A DNA stretch of 64,000 nucleotides, from the NCBI RefSeq assembly GCF_020524485.1, contig NZ_JAIVLF010000005.1, positions 186,001 through 250,000 on the forward strand. The letters run 5' to 3'. This document shows, one piece after another, positions 26,670 to 36,488 of the stretch; positions within the stretch are counted from its first letter, which is position 1, and each line of letters begins with the position of its first letter. The stretch comes from Novosphingobium profundi (lineage in GTDB: Bacteria > Pseudomonadota > Alphaproteobacteria > Sphingomonadales > Sphingomonadaceae). Position numbers and translations under genes: made by a program. Under the pieces are notes generated by a model. The model had not been told where the DNA came from. It saw nothing but the letters and a program-made list of their open reading frames with translations, and made no database searches.

Positions 26670-26697
26670 TTGTTTTTGGTACGAATGTTTCTATATA
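26670..26697 (+). promoter_or_regulatory. Possible promoter for the alpha/beta hydrolase
   Basis: TTGTTT at 26670-26675 and TATATA at 26692-26697 are separated by 16 bases, a plausible -35/-10 pair about 90 bases before the hydrolase ATG. The AT-rich patch stands out from the GC-rich surroundings. Prediction only. Confidence 0.35.
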
Positions 26698-26788
26698 AGC
26701 TGCTCTCCCATTTCCACTCCTGCAATCACGGCCCCTTTCCTGCGCGGCCCTTCTTGCCGGAGCCTCAACAAGTCAGGTTCGCTATTCC

Positions 26789-27445
26789 ATGCCCGCAGTG
26801 ATCTTTCCCGGACCCGAAGGCCGTCTCGAAGGCCGCTTCCAGCCCGCGCCGCGTCCGCGCGCGCCGGTCGCCATGATCCTCCACCCGCACCCGCAGGCGG
26901 GCGGCACGATGAACGACCGCATCACGCAGCATCTCTACAAGACCTTCGTGGCGCGCGGCTTTGCCACGCTGCGCTTCAACTTTCGCGGCGTGGGCCGCAG
27001 CCAGGGCAGCTTCGACAACGGTATCGGCGAACTCTCGGACGCGGCCGCCGCGCTCGACTGGGTGCAGCAGATCCATCCCGAGAGCTCGACCACCTGGATC
27101 GCGGGCTACTCGTTCGGCGCGCTGATCGGCATGCAACTCCTGATGCGCCGCCCGGAGATCCGCGGCTTCATCTCGATCGCGCCGCCCGCCAACATGTACG
27201 ACTTCAGCTTCCTTGCGCCCTGCCCCGCCTCGGGCATCATCATCCAGGGTGAAGCCGACACGGTGGTAACGCCCAACGCGGTGCAGAAACTGGTCGACAA
27301 GCTGCGCACCCAGAAGCACATCACCATCCACCATGATGAAGTGCGCAAGGCCAACCACTTCTTCGAGAACGAAACCGATGACCTGATGAAGTCGGTCAAC
27401 AACTACCTCGACATGCGCCTCGCGCCGGACTGCCCGATCAAGTAA
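26789..27445 (+). CDS. Alpha/beta hydrolase (YtxM/CocE-like small hydrolase)
   Basis: This 218-residue hydrolase has HPHPQAGGTMND near the N-terminus, the nucleophile elbow GYSFGALIGMQL, and a late acid/His pair (GEADTVV and KANHFFEN). It matches a conserved group found beside cysteine desulfurase genes in sphingomonads, whose function is not established. It is divergent from the desulfurase pair and convergent with a small membrane protein. Confidence 0.9.
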   Translation: MPAVIFPGPEGRLEGRFQPAPRPRAPVAMILHPHPQAGGTMNDRITQHLYKTFVARGFATLRFNFRGVGRSQGSFDNGIGELSDAAAALDWVQQIHPESSTTWIAGYSFGALIGMQLLMRRPEIRGFISIAPPANMYDFSFLAPCPASGIIIQGEADTVVTPNAVQKLVDKLRTQKHITIHHDEVRKANHFFENETDDLMKSVNNYLDMRLAPDCPIK

Positions 27446-27488
27446 TCGCGCAGCGCCGCACGGACACGCAGAAAGAGGCGTCGCAGGG

Positions 27489-27701
27489 CTACTGCGGCGC
27501 CTCTTGCGTTTCGGCGATACCGGCAAGCGAGCGGCCATCGGGCGTGGGCACGGTGAGGATCGCGACGTTGATCGCCATGATCCCTGCAAGAACGAGCATC
27601 AGCACGGCCCGTTTGCGATGACCTGGGCGACGCCAAAGGGCGATACTGCCCAGCACCAGCGCGATGCTGGCGAGGACCATGAGGGAAAGCGCGATAGCCA
27701 T
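27489..27701 (-). CDS. Small membrane protein of unknown function
   Basis: The 70-residue protein has two hydrophobic helices (about residues 2-22 and 32-52) with a basic loop WRRPGHRKRA between, and a short acidic tail. No family is recognised. The ATG at 27701 gives the helix at the start; a longer reading upstream is antisense to DUF885 and is rejected. It is convergent with the hydrolase. Confidence 0.6.
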   Translation of the reverse strand: MAIALSLMVLASIALVLGSIALWRRPGHRKRAVLMLVLAGIMAINVAILTVPTPDGRSLAGIAETQEAPQ

Positions 27702-27818
27702 GGCGAAGCGATAGCCGATCCCCGGACGCCAAGCGAGCCCCGATCCGACCCCGCTTCCCCCGGCCTTTCTTCCCCATCCGCGTTTGACTTGTCCGCCTGT
27801 CGGAGCCAGTTTCGCGCC

Positions 27819-29681
27819 ATGACACACCCTACATCGGCCGCAGCGCCGCTTTCCCGTCGCAACGCTCTCCAGATCCTGTCCTGCGGCGTCGCCGCCATGG
27901 CCCTTCCGGGCAGCTCCCGCGCGCTTGCCCAGAGTGCTTCCAGCTCGCCCGCCCCAGCCGAGGCGAGCGGCCTTCTCGACACGCTCGCCTGGAATTTCCT
28001 CGATCTCAATCCCGGCACGGCCACCAGCCTCGGCGTCGACATCGGGGCGCATGCACCCTTGCGCAGCCGGATGGAGGACCGCTCCCCCGATGGCGTGGCC
28101 CGCATGGCCGCCCTGCTGCGGCGCGATCTCGCAGCGGTCTCTGCCGTCGATGAGACCGGCCTCGATCCCGCGACGCGGACCAGTCTGGAAGTCATCAAGA
28201 GCGCCTACACGACCTCGCTTGAAGGCTTCGCGCAGCCCTATGGCGATGTGGCCGTGGGCAGCTGGCGCAACACGCCCTACGTCGTCATCCAGAACGTAGG
28301 CGCCTATCTCGACACGCCGCGTTTCCTTGACGCGGATCACCCGATCAAGACGCCCGACGATGCCGACGCCTACGTCGCACGCCTTGCCCAGATGGACGAC
28401 CAGCTCGACGGCGAGTTGGTGCGCATGAAGGCGGCGACCGACAAGGGCCTCGTGCCGCCCGACTTCCTGCTTGACCGCGCCATTGCGCAGATGGAGAGCA
28501 CGGTCGCGGACGCAGGCAAGGACGGTGGCGGCCTCGTCGCCTCGGTTGCTAACCGCACCGCCTCGTTCGAAGGCGACTGGGAGAAGCAGGCGAAAAGCCT
28601 TGTCGCAGGCGATGTGCTGCCCGCACTCCAGCGCCAGCTCGCCGAACTCAAGCGCCAGCGCGGCCTCGCCACCAGCGCACCGGGCCTGCGCGAACGCCCC
28701 GGCGGCGCGCAGTTCTATGCCTGGGCGCTCAAGGCCAGCACGACCACGACCATGCTCCCTGAGGAAATCCACAAGCTCGGCCACGAGCAACTGGCCGAAC
28801 TGCATGGCCGGATGGACCCGATCCTCAACGATCTGGGCTACACGCAGGGCACCGTCGGCGCGCGCATGACCGCGCTGGGCAAGGACCCGCGCTTCATGTT
28901 CGCCAAGGGCGATGAGGGCCGCGACCAGATCATGGCCTTCATCCGCCAGCGCATCGACTGGATCACCTCGCAGATGCCGCGCGCGTTTCGCGAGCTGGTG
29001 CCGGGTAACGTCGAGGTCCGGCGCCTCCCCCTTGCCGAGGAACCGGGCGCTCCCACGGCCTATGGCGGCGCGGGGTCCAAGGACGGCACGGTGCCGGGCA
29101 AAATGTGGATCAACCTGCGCACCACGGACCTTCACCGCAAGTACGACCTGCCCACCCTCGTCCACCACGAGACGATCCCCGGCCACGTCTGGCAGGGCGA
29201 ATACGCCAACCGGCTGCCGCTGATCCGCTCGATCCTGGCCTTCAACGCCTATTCCGAAGGCTGGGCGCTCTACGGCGAGCAGCTGGGCGACGAGCTGGGC
29301 GCCTATGACGATGATCCGGTCGGGCGCCTCGGCTACCTCCAGTCCATCGCGTTCAGGGCCTGCCGCATGGTCGTTGACACCGGCCTGCACTCGCAGGGGT
29401 GGAGCCGCGAGGAAGGCATCCGCTTCTTCATGGAGAAGAACGGCAACAAGCGCGAGGAAGTGGTCAACGAGGTCGACCGCTACTGCTCCTGGGCGGGTCA
29501 GGCCTGTGGCTACAAGATGGGCCACAACGAAATCAACCGCCAGCGCCTGCGCGCGATTGCCGAACTGGGCGATGCCTATGACCTGCGCGATTTCGACCAG
29601 GCCGTGGTCGATGGCGGCAACGTCCCCCTCGACGTGCTGGGCGACAACATCACGCGCTACATCGCAGGTGTGAAGGCCTGA
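27819..29681 (+). CDS. DUF885 family protein (putative exported metallo-peptidase-like)
   Basis: The 620-residue protein starts with a Tat-like signal (SRRNALQILSCGVAAMALPG), so it is probably exported. It belongs to DUF885: HHETIPGH supplies the HExxH-type zinc motif and LAFNAYSEGWALYGEQ follows. The family is related to carboxypeptidase-like M32/M3 zinc enzymes but its substrate is unknown. A downstream hairpin at 29703-29740 ends it. The longer frame upstream of 27819 is not coding. Confidence 0.9.
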   Translation: MTHPTSAAAPLSRRNALQILSCGVAAMALPGSSRALAQSASSSPAPAEASGLLDTLAWNFLDLNPGTATSLGVDIGAHAPLRSRMEDRSPDGVARMAALLRRDLAAVSAVDETGLDPATRTSLEVIKSAYTTSLEGFAQPYGDVAVGSWRNTPYVVIQNVGAYLDTPRFLDADHPIKTPDDADAYVARLAQMDDQLDGELVRMKAATDKGLVPPDFLLDRAIAQMESTVADAGKDGGGLVASVANRTASFEGDWEKQAKSLVAGDVLPALQRQLAELKRQRGLATSAPGLRERPGGAQFYAWALKASTTTTMLPEEIHKLGHEQLAELHGRMDPILNDLGYTQGTVGARMTALGKDPRFMFAKGDEGRDQIMAFIRQRIDWITSQMPRAFRELVPGNVEVRRLPLAEEPGAPTAYGGAGSKDGTVPGKMWINLRTTDLHRKYDLPTLVHHETIPGHVWQGEYANRLPLIRSILAFNAYSEGWALYGEQLGDELGAYDDDPVGRLGYLQSIAFRACRMVVDTGLHSQGWSREEGIRFFMEKNGNKREEVVNEVDRYCSWAGQACGYKMGHNEINRQRLRAIAELGDAYDLRDFDQAVVDGGNVPLDVLGDNITRYIAGVKA

Positions 29682-29702
29682 CGCCCACGTCCCACGAATC
29701 GA

Positions 29703-29740
29703 AAAGGCCCCCGGGTGCATGTCCGCACCCGGGGACCTTC
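29703..29740. terminator. Bidirectional terminator between convergent genes
   Basis: AAGGCCCCCGGGTGC pairs (with one mismatch) with GCACCCGGGGACCTT across ATGTCC, followed by T-rich sequence on both strands. It can serve both DUF885 and the minus-strand gene at 29757. Confidence 0.75.
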
Positions 29741-29756
29741 TTCCATCCGGAAAGCT

Positions 29757-30107
29757 CTACTTTCGCCCGAATAGCCCTGAGGCAAACCCCGCGATATCGT
29801 CCATCGCATCGCCGTCCCCGTCGCGGTCGAGCAACGCCATCACCTGCGGGTTGGAGACGATCTCTCCGGCGAAACGCGCAAGTGCGCTCTCGCCGCCGAT
29901 GGCGGTGATGATCTGCTGGATGGTGGCAACATCGAGCCCCGTGCGCCCCGCCGCAAGCTCGGCCGTATCGCCCGGTTGCTGGTGCGCCTGGCCGAGCGCG
30001 GCCACGGCCTTCTCGGCCATTTCCGGTCGTATACCGAGCTGCCCGGCCAGATTGGCCACATCGACGTTGCCGCCCATCTGCCCCAGTACGCCGTCCAATA
30101 GTCCCAT
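29757..30107 (-). CDS. DUF937/YidB-like helical protein
   Basis: The 116-residue protein has glycine- and alanine-rich helices (MGLLDGVLGQMGGNVD then AKAVAALGQAHQQPG) and ends DRDGDGDAMDDIAGFASGLFG, an acidic loop that could bind calcium. It resembles the DUF937/YidB-like group of unknown function. GGAG precedes the ATG at 30107. It follows the pckA terminator and precedes the bidirectional terminator. Confidence 0.75.
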   Translation of the reverse strand: MGLLDGVLGQMGGNVDVANLAGQLGIRPEMAEKAVAALGQAHQQPGDTAELAAGRTGLDVATIQQIITAIGGESALARFAGEIVSNPQVMALLDRDGDGDAMDDIAGFASGLFGRK

Positions 30108-30156
30108 GTCTCTCTCCTGATTCTGGCGGGAGGCACCGCGTGCCACCCGCAACGCA

Positions 30157-30194
30157 AGAAGGCCCCGGATGCCGAAGCGTCCGGGGCCTTCTTC
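30157..30194 (-). terminator. pckA terminator
   Basis: GAAGGCCCCGGA (30158-30169) pairs perfectly with TCCGGGGCCTTC (30180-30191) around a ten-base loop, with T-rich flank on the minus strand. It lies 25 bases after the pckA stop. Confidence 0.85.
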
Positions 30195-30218
30195 ATGTCA
30201 TAGTTGCTCGCGCGCCTG

Positions 30219-31826
30219 TCAGGCGGTGACGGGCGCGGCCTGACGGACGCCCTCGTCGACATGCGCTTCGAACTGGGCGAAGTTGTCGATGAACTTCTTG
30301 ACCAGAACCTGCGCAGTCTTGTCGTACTCGGCGCCATCGGCCCAGGCGCCGCGCGGGTCGAGCAGCGCGGTGTCGACACCGGGCACTTCCACGGGCACTT
30401 CAAAGCCGAAGTTGGGATCTTCCTTGAACTCGGCGTTGTTGAGGCTGCCGTCGAGCGCGGCGTTGAGCAGCGCGCGGGTGGCCTTGATCGGCATGCGCTT
30501 GATGCCATCCATCGTAGCCATGCCGCCCGACCAGCCGGTGTTGACCAGCCAGCACTTCACGCCGCCCTTGGCGATACGCTCCTTGAGGAGGTTGCCGTAG
30601 ACCGAGGGGTGACGCGGCATGAACGGCGCGCCAAAGCAGGTCGAGAAGGTCGCTTCCGGCTCGGTCACGCCGATCTCGGTGCCCGCAACCTTGGCGGTGT
30701 AGCCCGAAAGGAAGTGGTACATGGCCTGGTCGGGCGTCAGACGCGCGATCGGAGGCAGCACGCCGAAGGCATCCGCGGTGAGGAAGATCACGTTCTGCGG
30801 CACGGGGCCCAGGTTCTCTTCCGAGGCGTTCGGGATGAAGTCGATCGGGTAGGCACCACGGCTGTTCTCGGCGAGCGAGTTGTCGTCGAGGTCAAGCGTG
30901 CGAGTGACCGGATCGATCACGACGTTTTCAAGGACCGTGCCGAAACGCTTGGTGGTCGCGTAGATTTCCGGCTCGGCTTCTTCCGAGAGACGGATCATCT
31001 TGGCATAGCAGCCGCCTTCGAAGTTGAAGACCGCGGTGTCCGACCAGCCGTGCTCGTCATCGCCGATGAGCGTGCGCGAAGCGTCAGCCGAAAGCGTCGT
31101 CTTGCCGGTGCCCGAAAGGCCGAAGAAGACCGCCGTATCGCCGTCCGGGCCGATGTTGGCCGAGCAGTGCATCGGCATCACGCCCTTGGTCGGGAGCAGG
31201 TAGTTGAGGATGCCGAAGACCGACTTCTTCATCTCGCCGGCATAGGCCGTACCGCCAATGAGGATCAGCTTTTCCGAGAAGTTGACCGCGATCACGGTCT
31301 CACTGCGGCTGCCGTGGCGGGCCGGGTCGGCCTTGAAGCTGGGCAGGTCGATGATCGTGTATTCCGGCGCGAAGCCTTCGAGTTCCTCGGCGCTCGGACG
31401 CACCAGCAGGGTGCGGATGAACATGTTGTGCCAGGCGAACTCGTTGATGACACGCACCTTGACGCGGTGTTCGGGCTGCGAGCCACCGAACAGGTCCGCG
31501 ACGTAGAGCTTGTCCTTGTCGCCGACGGCGGCAAGGAAGTCTTCCTTCAGCGCCGCGAAGTGCTCCGGCGTCATGGGGACATTGGTGTTGCCCCACCAGA
31601 TCGTATCTTCCGTCTCGGCGTCCTTGACGATGAACTTGTCCTTGGCCGAACGGCCCGTGTGCTTGCCCGTCGCGACAACGAAAGGCCCGTCCGCGGACAA
31701 GGTGCCTTCCTCGTTTCGGATGGCATGCTCAACCAGGGGCGCGGTGCCCAGGTTCGCGAAAATCTCCGCCTTGGTGGCGATCCCTTGTTTCTCGAGCGGG
31801 TAGCTTAGGGAAGCGGTCAATGTCAT
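30219..31826 (-). CDS. pckA: Phosphoenolpyruvate carboxykinase (ATP)
   Basis: PckA makes phosphoenolpyruvate from oxaloacetate at the start of gluconeogenesis. The 535-residue protein has the ATP-type motifs [18 protein letters not shown] and [10 protein letters not shown], and VIAVNFSEK further up. The ATG at 31826 follows GGAGGAG closely. It diverges from chvI, and in several alphaproteobacteria ChvI-type regulators or the PTS chain downstream influence pckA; direct control here is inference from position. Confidence 0.96.
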   Translation of the reverse strand: MTLTASLSYPLEKQGIATKAEIFANLGTAPLVEHAIRNEEGTLSADGPFVVATGKHTGRSAKDKFIVKDAETEDTIWWGNTNVPMTPEHFAALKEDFLAAVGDKDKLYVADLFGGSQPEHRVKVRVINEFAWHNMFIRTLLVRPSAEELEGFAPEYTIIDLPSFKADPARHGSRSETVIAVNFSEKLILIGGTAYAGEMKKSVFGILNYLLPTKGVMPMHCSANIGPDGDTAVFFGLSGTGKTTLSADASRTLIGDDEHGWSDTAVFNFEGGCYAKMIRLSEEAEPEIYATTKRFGTVLENVVIDPVTRTLDLDDNSLAENSRGAYPIDFIPNASEENLGPVPQNVIFLTADAFGVLPPIARLTPDQAMYHFLSGYTAKVAGTEIGVTEPEATFSTCFGAPFMPRHPSVYGNLLKERIAKGGVKCWLVNTGWSGGMATMDGIKRMPIKATRALLNAALDGSLNNAEFKEDPNFGFEVPVEVPGVDTALLDPRGAWADGAEYDKTAQVLVKKFIDNFAQFEAHVDEGVRQAAPVTA

Positions 31827-32095
31827 CTCCTCCAACGTGACACCTCGCCAGACTATCCGGCGATGGCATCATCAATTCCTCCTCAGGAATCGGGATCGCG
31901 GATAATCGACACATTCTTTTCCGTCAAATCGACAACAAATGGAACCGCAAAGGGCCGAAACGCGAAAGAAACAGGCCAGATGCCTCAGGTGCCCCTCGCT
32001 GCGCGCCCCGTTCCGAAGGTTCGCCACATTGCCAGTCAGGCGTCCAGCGGCTAGGCAGCCTCTTCGCGTTTTGAGAAAGGACCAGGGCACCTGCG

Positions 32096-32899
32096 ATGTC
32101 CGTGCCAGCATCCCCGTCCTCCGCTTCCGAGCTCCGCAGCGCCCAGAGCGAGACGCGCCGCCACACGATCGCGCTGGTCGACGATGACCGCAACATCCTG
32201 ACCACGGTCTCGATCGGGCTTCAGGCCGAAGGTTTTTCCACAAGGGTCTACACCGACGGCGAAACCGCGCTGAAGGCGATCCTCGAGAATCCGCCGGACC
32301 TGGCCATCTTCGATGTGAAGATGCCTCGCATGGACGGCCTGGAATTGCTGCGCCATCTGCGCGAGCGCTCCAGCCTGCCGGTGATCTTCCTCACCTCCAA
32401 GGACGAGGAACCCGACGAAGCGCTTGGCCTTGCCATGGGCGCGGACGACTATATCACGAAGCCCTTCAGCCAGCGTCTTCTTGCCGCCCGCATCCGCGCC
32501 ATCCTGCGGCGCAGCGAACTGGTGCGCACAGGGCCAGAGCAGCCCATCCAGGAGAACCTGCCCGAACCCGTCGTGCGCGGGCGCCTCGCACTCGACCCGG
32601 CGCGCCACCAGGTGGAGTGGGACGGACAGGCGGTCTCGCTCACCGTCACCGAGTTCCTGATTCTGGAAGCCATGGCGCTGCGCCCGGGCGTCGTCAAAAG
32701 CCGCAACCAGTTGATGGACGCGGCCTACAACGACGACATCTATGTCGATGACCGAACCATCGACAGCCACATCAAGCGCCTGCGCCGCAAGTTCCGCGCG
32801 GTCGACCCGTCCTTCAATGCTATCGATACCCTTTACGGCGCGGGCTACTCGTTTTCGGACGAACACGCCGCCGGGCCGTCCGCCGGACAGGAAGTGTGA
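32096..32899 (+). CDS. chvI: Two-component response regulator ChvI
   Basis: This 267-residue OmpR-family regulator has a receiver domain with phospho-acceptor D73 ([13 protein letters not shown]) and a winged-helix DNA-binding domain (residues ~160-260). ChvI, with its kinase ChvG, senses acid and envelope stress and controls exopolysaccharide and central carbon genes in alphaproteobacteria. The kinase gene follows after 27 bases. Homologous gene order supports the name. The N-terminus is longer than usual by about 20 residues. Confidence 0.93.
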   Translation: MSVPASPSSASELRSAQSETRRHTIALVDDDRNILTTVSIGLQAEGFSTRVYTDGETALKAILENPPDLAIFDVKMPRMDGLELLRHLRERSSLPVIFLTSKDEEPDEALGLAMGADDYITKPFSQRLLAARIRAILRRSELVRTGPEQPIQENLPEPVVRGRLALDPARHQVEWDGQAVSLTVTEFLILEAMALRPGVVKSRNQLMDAAYNDDIYVDDRTIDSHIKRLRRKFRAVDPSFNAIDTLYGAGYSFSDEHAAGPSAGQEV

Positions 32900-32926
32900 C
32901 CATGCCCCGACGGACCGCCTGAGCCC

Positions 32927-34513
32927 ATGGCCGAGCGTTCGCACGCCCGTATCGCGGCCTCGCTGCCCGTTCGCCTGGGGCTGTCCTGGCGCGTCTCGCT
33001 GACGGCGCGCATCCTCGCGGTCAACATCATCGCGCTCGCACTCATGGCGGGCAGCCTCTTCTACATCGACAGCTACCGCCGCGAACTTCTCGACGAGCGC
33101 TTTCGCCTCGCCCGCAGCGAGGCGGAAATCACCGCCCAGGCCCTCTCCGGGGAAAGCCTCGACAGGCAACGCCACCTGATCGCACGCATCGGCACGACGC
33201 AGAAGCTGCGCCTGCGCCTCTACGATGCCGATGGCGATCTCGTTGCGGACAGCTTCAAGCTGGCCCCGCCGTCCTACCGCTTCATCGATCCCGACAGCGA
33301 GCCCTGGCTCCAGGATGCGGCGCGCCTGCTCGACCAGGGCATGGACTTTCTCCTGGGCGCCCGGCGCATCCCGGCCTACCGTAACCCGCCCGAACAGGCG
33401 ATCCAGGAATGGCCGGTCGCTCGCGAGGCTCTGTCGACAGGTGAAACGCGCATCGACCAGAAGGCCGCGCCCGACCAGACCCCGGTCATCCTTGCCGCCA
33501 CGCCGCTCGGCGACAGGGGCGAAATCCTGCTGATGACCCGCAACGCGCGCGACATTACCGAGAACGTGCGCATGGCCCGCCAGACGCTTGCAATCATCGT
33601 GGGCGCCGCGCTCGGGATCTCGATCCTGCTCTCGCTGTTCCTCGCCCGCACCATCGTCGATCCCTTGCGCAAGCTCGTTCGCGCCACGGTGCGCGTGCGC
33701 CTCGGACGCGAGCGCAGCGTGGTCGTCCCCCGCCTGCCCGACCGGCGCGACGAAATCGGCCTCCTCGCCCGTGCCGTCTCCGACATGACCGGTGCCCTGC
33801 GCCTGCGCATCGATGCGGTCGAGCGCTTTGCGGCCGATGTTGCGCACGAACTCAAGAACCCGCTCACGTCGCTGCGCAGCGCCCTCGAAAATCTGGACCG
33901 CGTGGAGGATCCCGATCTGCGCCGCCAGCTCGTGACGGTGGCCAACGACGACGTACGGCGCATCGATTTCCTCGTGACCGAGATCGCCGATGCCAGCCGT
34001 ATCGACGCGCAGCTCAGCCGCACCACCTTCGAGCCGGTCGACATGAACAGCCTCCTGCGCGCCCTTGTCGCCGAGCGCGCCCAGCGCGGCGTCAACGGCG
34101 CAAGCGAGGTCGTGATCGCGCAGGCTGGCGCGGGCCCGCTCGTCGTGCCGGGTGACGCCCCGCGCCTCGAACGCGTGCTCCAGAACCTGCTCGACAACGC
34201 CGTCTCCTTCTCGCCCGAGAGCGCACCCATCGACGTCACCCTGGAGAGCGTGAAGAGCAAGGTGCGCATCACAATCAGCGACCACGGCCCGGGCATTCCC
34301 AAGGCCGCGCGCGAACGAATCTTCGAGCGTTTCCACTCGCTGCGCCCCTCGTCAGAGGAATTCGGCCGCCATTCCGGGCTGGGGCTCTCGATTGCCCGCA
34401 CCATTGTCGATGCCCATTCCGGGTCGCTCTTTGCAACCGATCGCGACGACGGATTGCCGGGTGGCTGCTTCGTTCTCACCCTGCCCCAATGGCCGAGCGA
34501 GTCCGAAGCGTGA
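32927..34513 (+). CDS. chvG: Sensor histidine kinase ChvG (ExoS)
   Basis: The 528-residue kinase has two membrane helices (about residues 28-48 and 221-243) framing a periplasmic sensor domain, a HAMP segment, the H-box VAHELKNPLTSL with phospho-His307, and an ATP-binding domain (N-box NLLDNAVSFS, GPGIPKAARERIFERF, GLGLSIARTIVD). It phosphorylates ChvI. It overlaps the hprK start by four bases. Confidence 0.94.
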   Translation: MAERSHARIAASLPVRLGLSWRVSLTARILAVNIIALALMAGSLFYIDSYRRELLDERFRLARSEAEITAQALSGESLDRQRHLIARIGTTQKLRLRLYDADGDLVADSFKLAPPSYRFIDPDSEPWLQDAARLLDQGMDFLLGARRIPAYRNPPEQAIQEWPVAREALSTGETRIDQKAAPDQTPVILAATPLGDRGEILLMTRNARDITENVRMARQTLAIIVGAALGISILLSLFLARTIVDPLRKLVRATVRVRLGRERSVVVPRLPDRRDEIGLLARAVSDMTGALRLRIDAVERFAADVAHELKNPLTSLRSALENLDRVEDPDLRRQLVTVANDDVRRIDFLVTEIADASRIDAQLSRTTFEPVDMNSLLRALVAERAQRGVNGASEVVIAQAGAGPLVVPGDAPRLERVLQNLLDNAVSFSPESAPIDVTLESVKSKVRITISDHGPGIPKAARERIFERFHSLRPSSEEFGRHSGLGLSIARTIVDAHSGSLFATDRDDGLPGGCFVLTLPQWPSESEA

Positions 34514-34959
34514 CCACCGGTGCCTCGCCTTGGTTAGTCCGTCAGGCGACCTGCGTCGCGCGCGAGGGACGCGCCGTTCTCATCGAAGGCCCCTCGGGCA
34601 CTGGCAAAACCTCGCTCGCGCTCGAGCTGATAGACCGGGGCGCAGTGCTCGTAGGCGATGATGGCGTGGTCCTCGAAAGGCAGGCCGATCATCTCGTCGC
34701 CAAGCCCCACCCCCGCACGGCCGGCCTGATAGAGGTCCGCAATCTCGGTATCCTCGACGAACCGTTCTGCGCCGAAGCCCAGGTCTGCCTCCACATTCTT
34801 CTGGATAGCAAGGCCCCGCGTTTCATCGAGAAGGCCGAGGGCATCGAGCTGGCGGGGCTGGTCATTCCCTCGCTGCGCCTTTCGCCGTTGAGCGGCCCGA
34901 TGGCCATCAAGGTCGAACGTGCGCTCGCCGTCCATGGACTGAGGCCCACAACTCGCTGA
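34510..34959 (+). CDS. hprK: HPr kinase/phosphorylase, short form
   Basis: The 149-residue protein has only the C-terminal kinase domain: P-loop GPSGTGKT at residues 27-34, GDDGVVL, and LGILDEPF near the middle. Alphaproteobacterial HprK lacks the N-terminal domain of Gram-positive enzymes. It phosphorylates HPr on serine, here HPr at 36485. I start at GTG 34510, sharing GTGA with the chvG stop; ATG 34489 in the same frame is an alternative. Confidence 0.9.
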   Translation: MTTGASPWLVRQATCVAREGRAVLIEGPSGTGKTSLALELIDRGAVLVGDDGVVLERQADHLVAKPHPRTAGLIEVRNLGILDEPFCAEAQVCLHILLDSKAPRFIEKAEGIELAGLVIPSLRLSPLSGPMAIKVERALAVHGLRPTTR

Positions 34960-35048
34960 AAACACGCGCAAGCAAGTCCCGGCAAAATCGGTCGGATAAG
35001 ACCAAACTCTCCCTTTCCTTTCCGGGCAGAGGAGCGCAAACAGCCCCG

Positions 35049-36041
35049 ATGACCGCAACACCTGAGCCCACCCCCGAGGCCAGCGCACACGGCGCTCACG
35101 ACACGGGGCCCGACCCGGCGCTGCCCCAGCGTCAATCGGTCCTGCTCGTCACCGGCATGCTGGGCGCTGGAAAAACCACGGTTCTCAGGGTCCTGGAGGA
35201 CCTTGGCTGGGAAATCATCGACAATTTTCCGATCCGCCTACTCGAAGGCCTTCTCGATGCACCGGGCGAGGCGCAGAGCGATCTTCCCACGCCGCTGGCC
35301 ATCGGCTTCGATTCGCGCACGCGCGGCTTCGATCCCGAGCGCGTGATCGCCCAGGTAAAAGCCCTTAGTGAACGTCCTGACATCGCGCTGACCACGCTCT
35401 TCCTCGACTGCCAGAGCGCCGAGCTCGAGCGCCGCTACAACGAGACCCGCCGCCGCCACGCCCTTGCCGCCGACGCCCCTGTCGCGACCGGCATCCAGGC
35501 CGAGCGCGAACTGCTCACACCGCTGCGGCGCTGGGCCGAAGTGCTGATCGACACCAGCGAATTCACCAGCAACGATCTCCAGCGCGTGATTCGCGAAAGA
35601 TTTGCCGAAAGCGCGACCGAGGGCACGACCCTCACCATTTCCAGCTTTGGATTCGCGCGCGGGATGCCCCCACTCGCCGACCTGGTCTTCGACATGCGCT
35701 TCCTCGACAATCCCCATTGGGACCCGGAGCTTCGTCCGCAGACCGGCCAGGACGCGGCCGTTGGCGATTTCATCCGCAGAGACCCGGCTTTTTCCGAGGC
35801 ATTCAGCCGGATACGCGACCTGCTCCTGCTCTTGCTGCCGCGCTACAAGGCGCAAGGCAAGAGCTACGTTCATATCGCCTTTGGGTGTACCGGCGGGAAA
35901 CACCGTTCGGTTTTTACCGCGGAACAGATGGCATCGGCCTTGCGCCACTCGGGATTTTCCCCCACATTGCTGCACCGCAACCTGGGCTCACGAGCAGCCG
36001 ATCTTCTTGAAGGAGAGCCGCGGCGTGATGACAAGCACTAA
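35049..36041 (+). CDS. rapZ: RNase adapter RapZ (YvcJ-type nucleotide-binding protein)
   Basis: This 330-residue protein has a P-loop (TGMLGAGKTT near residue 36), the middle RTRGFD and FLDCQSAELERRYNETRRRHAL motifs, and a C-terminal FGCTGGKHRSVFTAEQ, the RapZ signature. In E. coli it guides RNase E; in alphaproteobacteria it always neighbours hprK and the EIIA/HPr genes. Its N-terminus is extended by about 25 residues rich in P and A. An 89-base gap separates it from hprK. Confidence 0.93.
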   Translation: MTATPEPTPEASAHGAHDTGPDPALPQRQSVLLVTGMLGAGKTTVLRVLEDLGWEIIDNFPIRLLEGLLDAPGEAQSDLPTPLAIGFDSRTRGFDPERVIAQVKALSERPDIALTTLFLDCQSAELERRYNETRRRHALAADAPVATGIQAERELLTPLRRWAEVLIDTSEFTSNDLQRVIRERFAESATEGTTLTISSFGFARGMPPLADLVFDMRFLDNPHWDPELRPQTGQDAAVGDFIRRDPAFSEAFSRIRDLLLLLLPRYKAQGKSYVHIAFGCTGGKHRSVFTAEQMASALRHSGFSPTLLHRNLGSRAADLLEGEPRRDDKH

Positions 36042-36083
36042 GATCCGGGTGCAACTGCAGGGTATTCGGAGCGTTTCCTCAAC

Positions 36084-36488
36084 ATGATCGGCATGATTCT
36101 GGTCACTCACGGCAATCTTGCCGAAGAGTTCGTTCACGCAATGGAACATGTCGTCGGCGATCAGACGGCGGTTGAGACCGTGTGCATTGGTCCCAACGAC
36201 GACATGGAGCGGCGCCGCGCCGAGATTGCCGAGGCCATCGTAAAGGTGAACAGCGGCGAAGGCGTAATCATCCTCACCGACCTGTTCGGCGGAACACCCT
36301 CGAACCTCGCGATCTCGCTGATGGAAGCCGGAACGGTCGAAGTCATCGCCGGGATCAACCTGCCCATGCTGATCCGCCTCGCCAAGGCCCGCGCCTGCAT
36401 GTCGGTGCGCGACGCCGCCGTGGCCGCGCGTGAAGCGGGGCGCAACTACATCACCATCGCAAGCGAATACCTGGGACAGGATGCATGA
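36084..36488 (+). CDS. PTS EIIA component, mannose type (EIIA-Man family)
   Basis: The 134-residue protein is an EIIA of the mannose family, with the phosphorylated His9 in ILVTHGNLAEEF and ILTDLFGGTPSNLA in the middle. No sugar permease is nearby, so it belongs to the regulatory PTS of alphaproteobacteria. It overlaps HPr by four bases (ATGA). Confidence 0.94.
   Translation: MIGMILVTHGNLAEEFVHAMEHVVGDQTAVETVCIGPNDDMERRRAEIAEAIVKVNSGEGVIILTDLFGGTPSNLAISLMEAGTVEVIAGINLPMLIRLAKARACMSVRDAAVAAREAGRNYITIASEYLGQDA

Noticed and set aside
27702..29720. Long minus-strand frame opposite the DUF885 gene
   Set aside because: Antisense shadow of a gene with clear family motifs; only the 70-residue membrane protein at the end looks real.
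30204..31808. Long plus-strand frame opposite pckA
   Set aside because: Antisense of a gene with unmistakable PckA motifs.
32051..34336. Long minus-strand frame opposite chvI and chvG
   Set aside because: Antisense of two genes whose domain motifs are complete.
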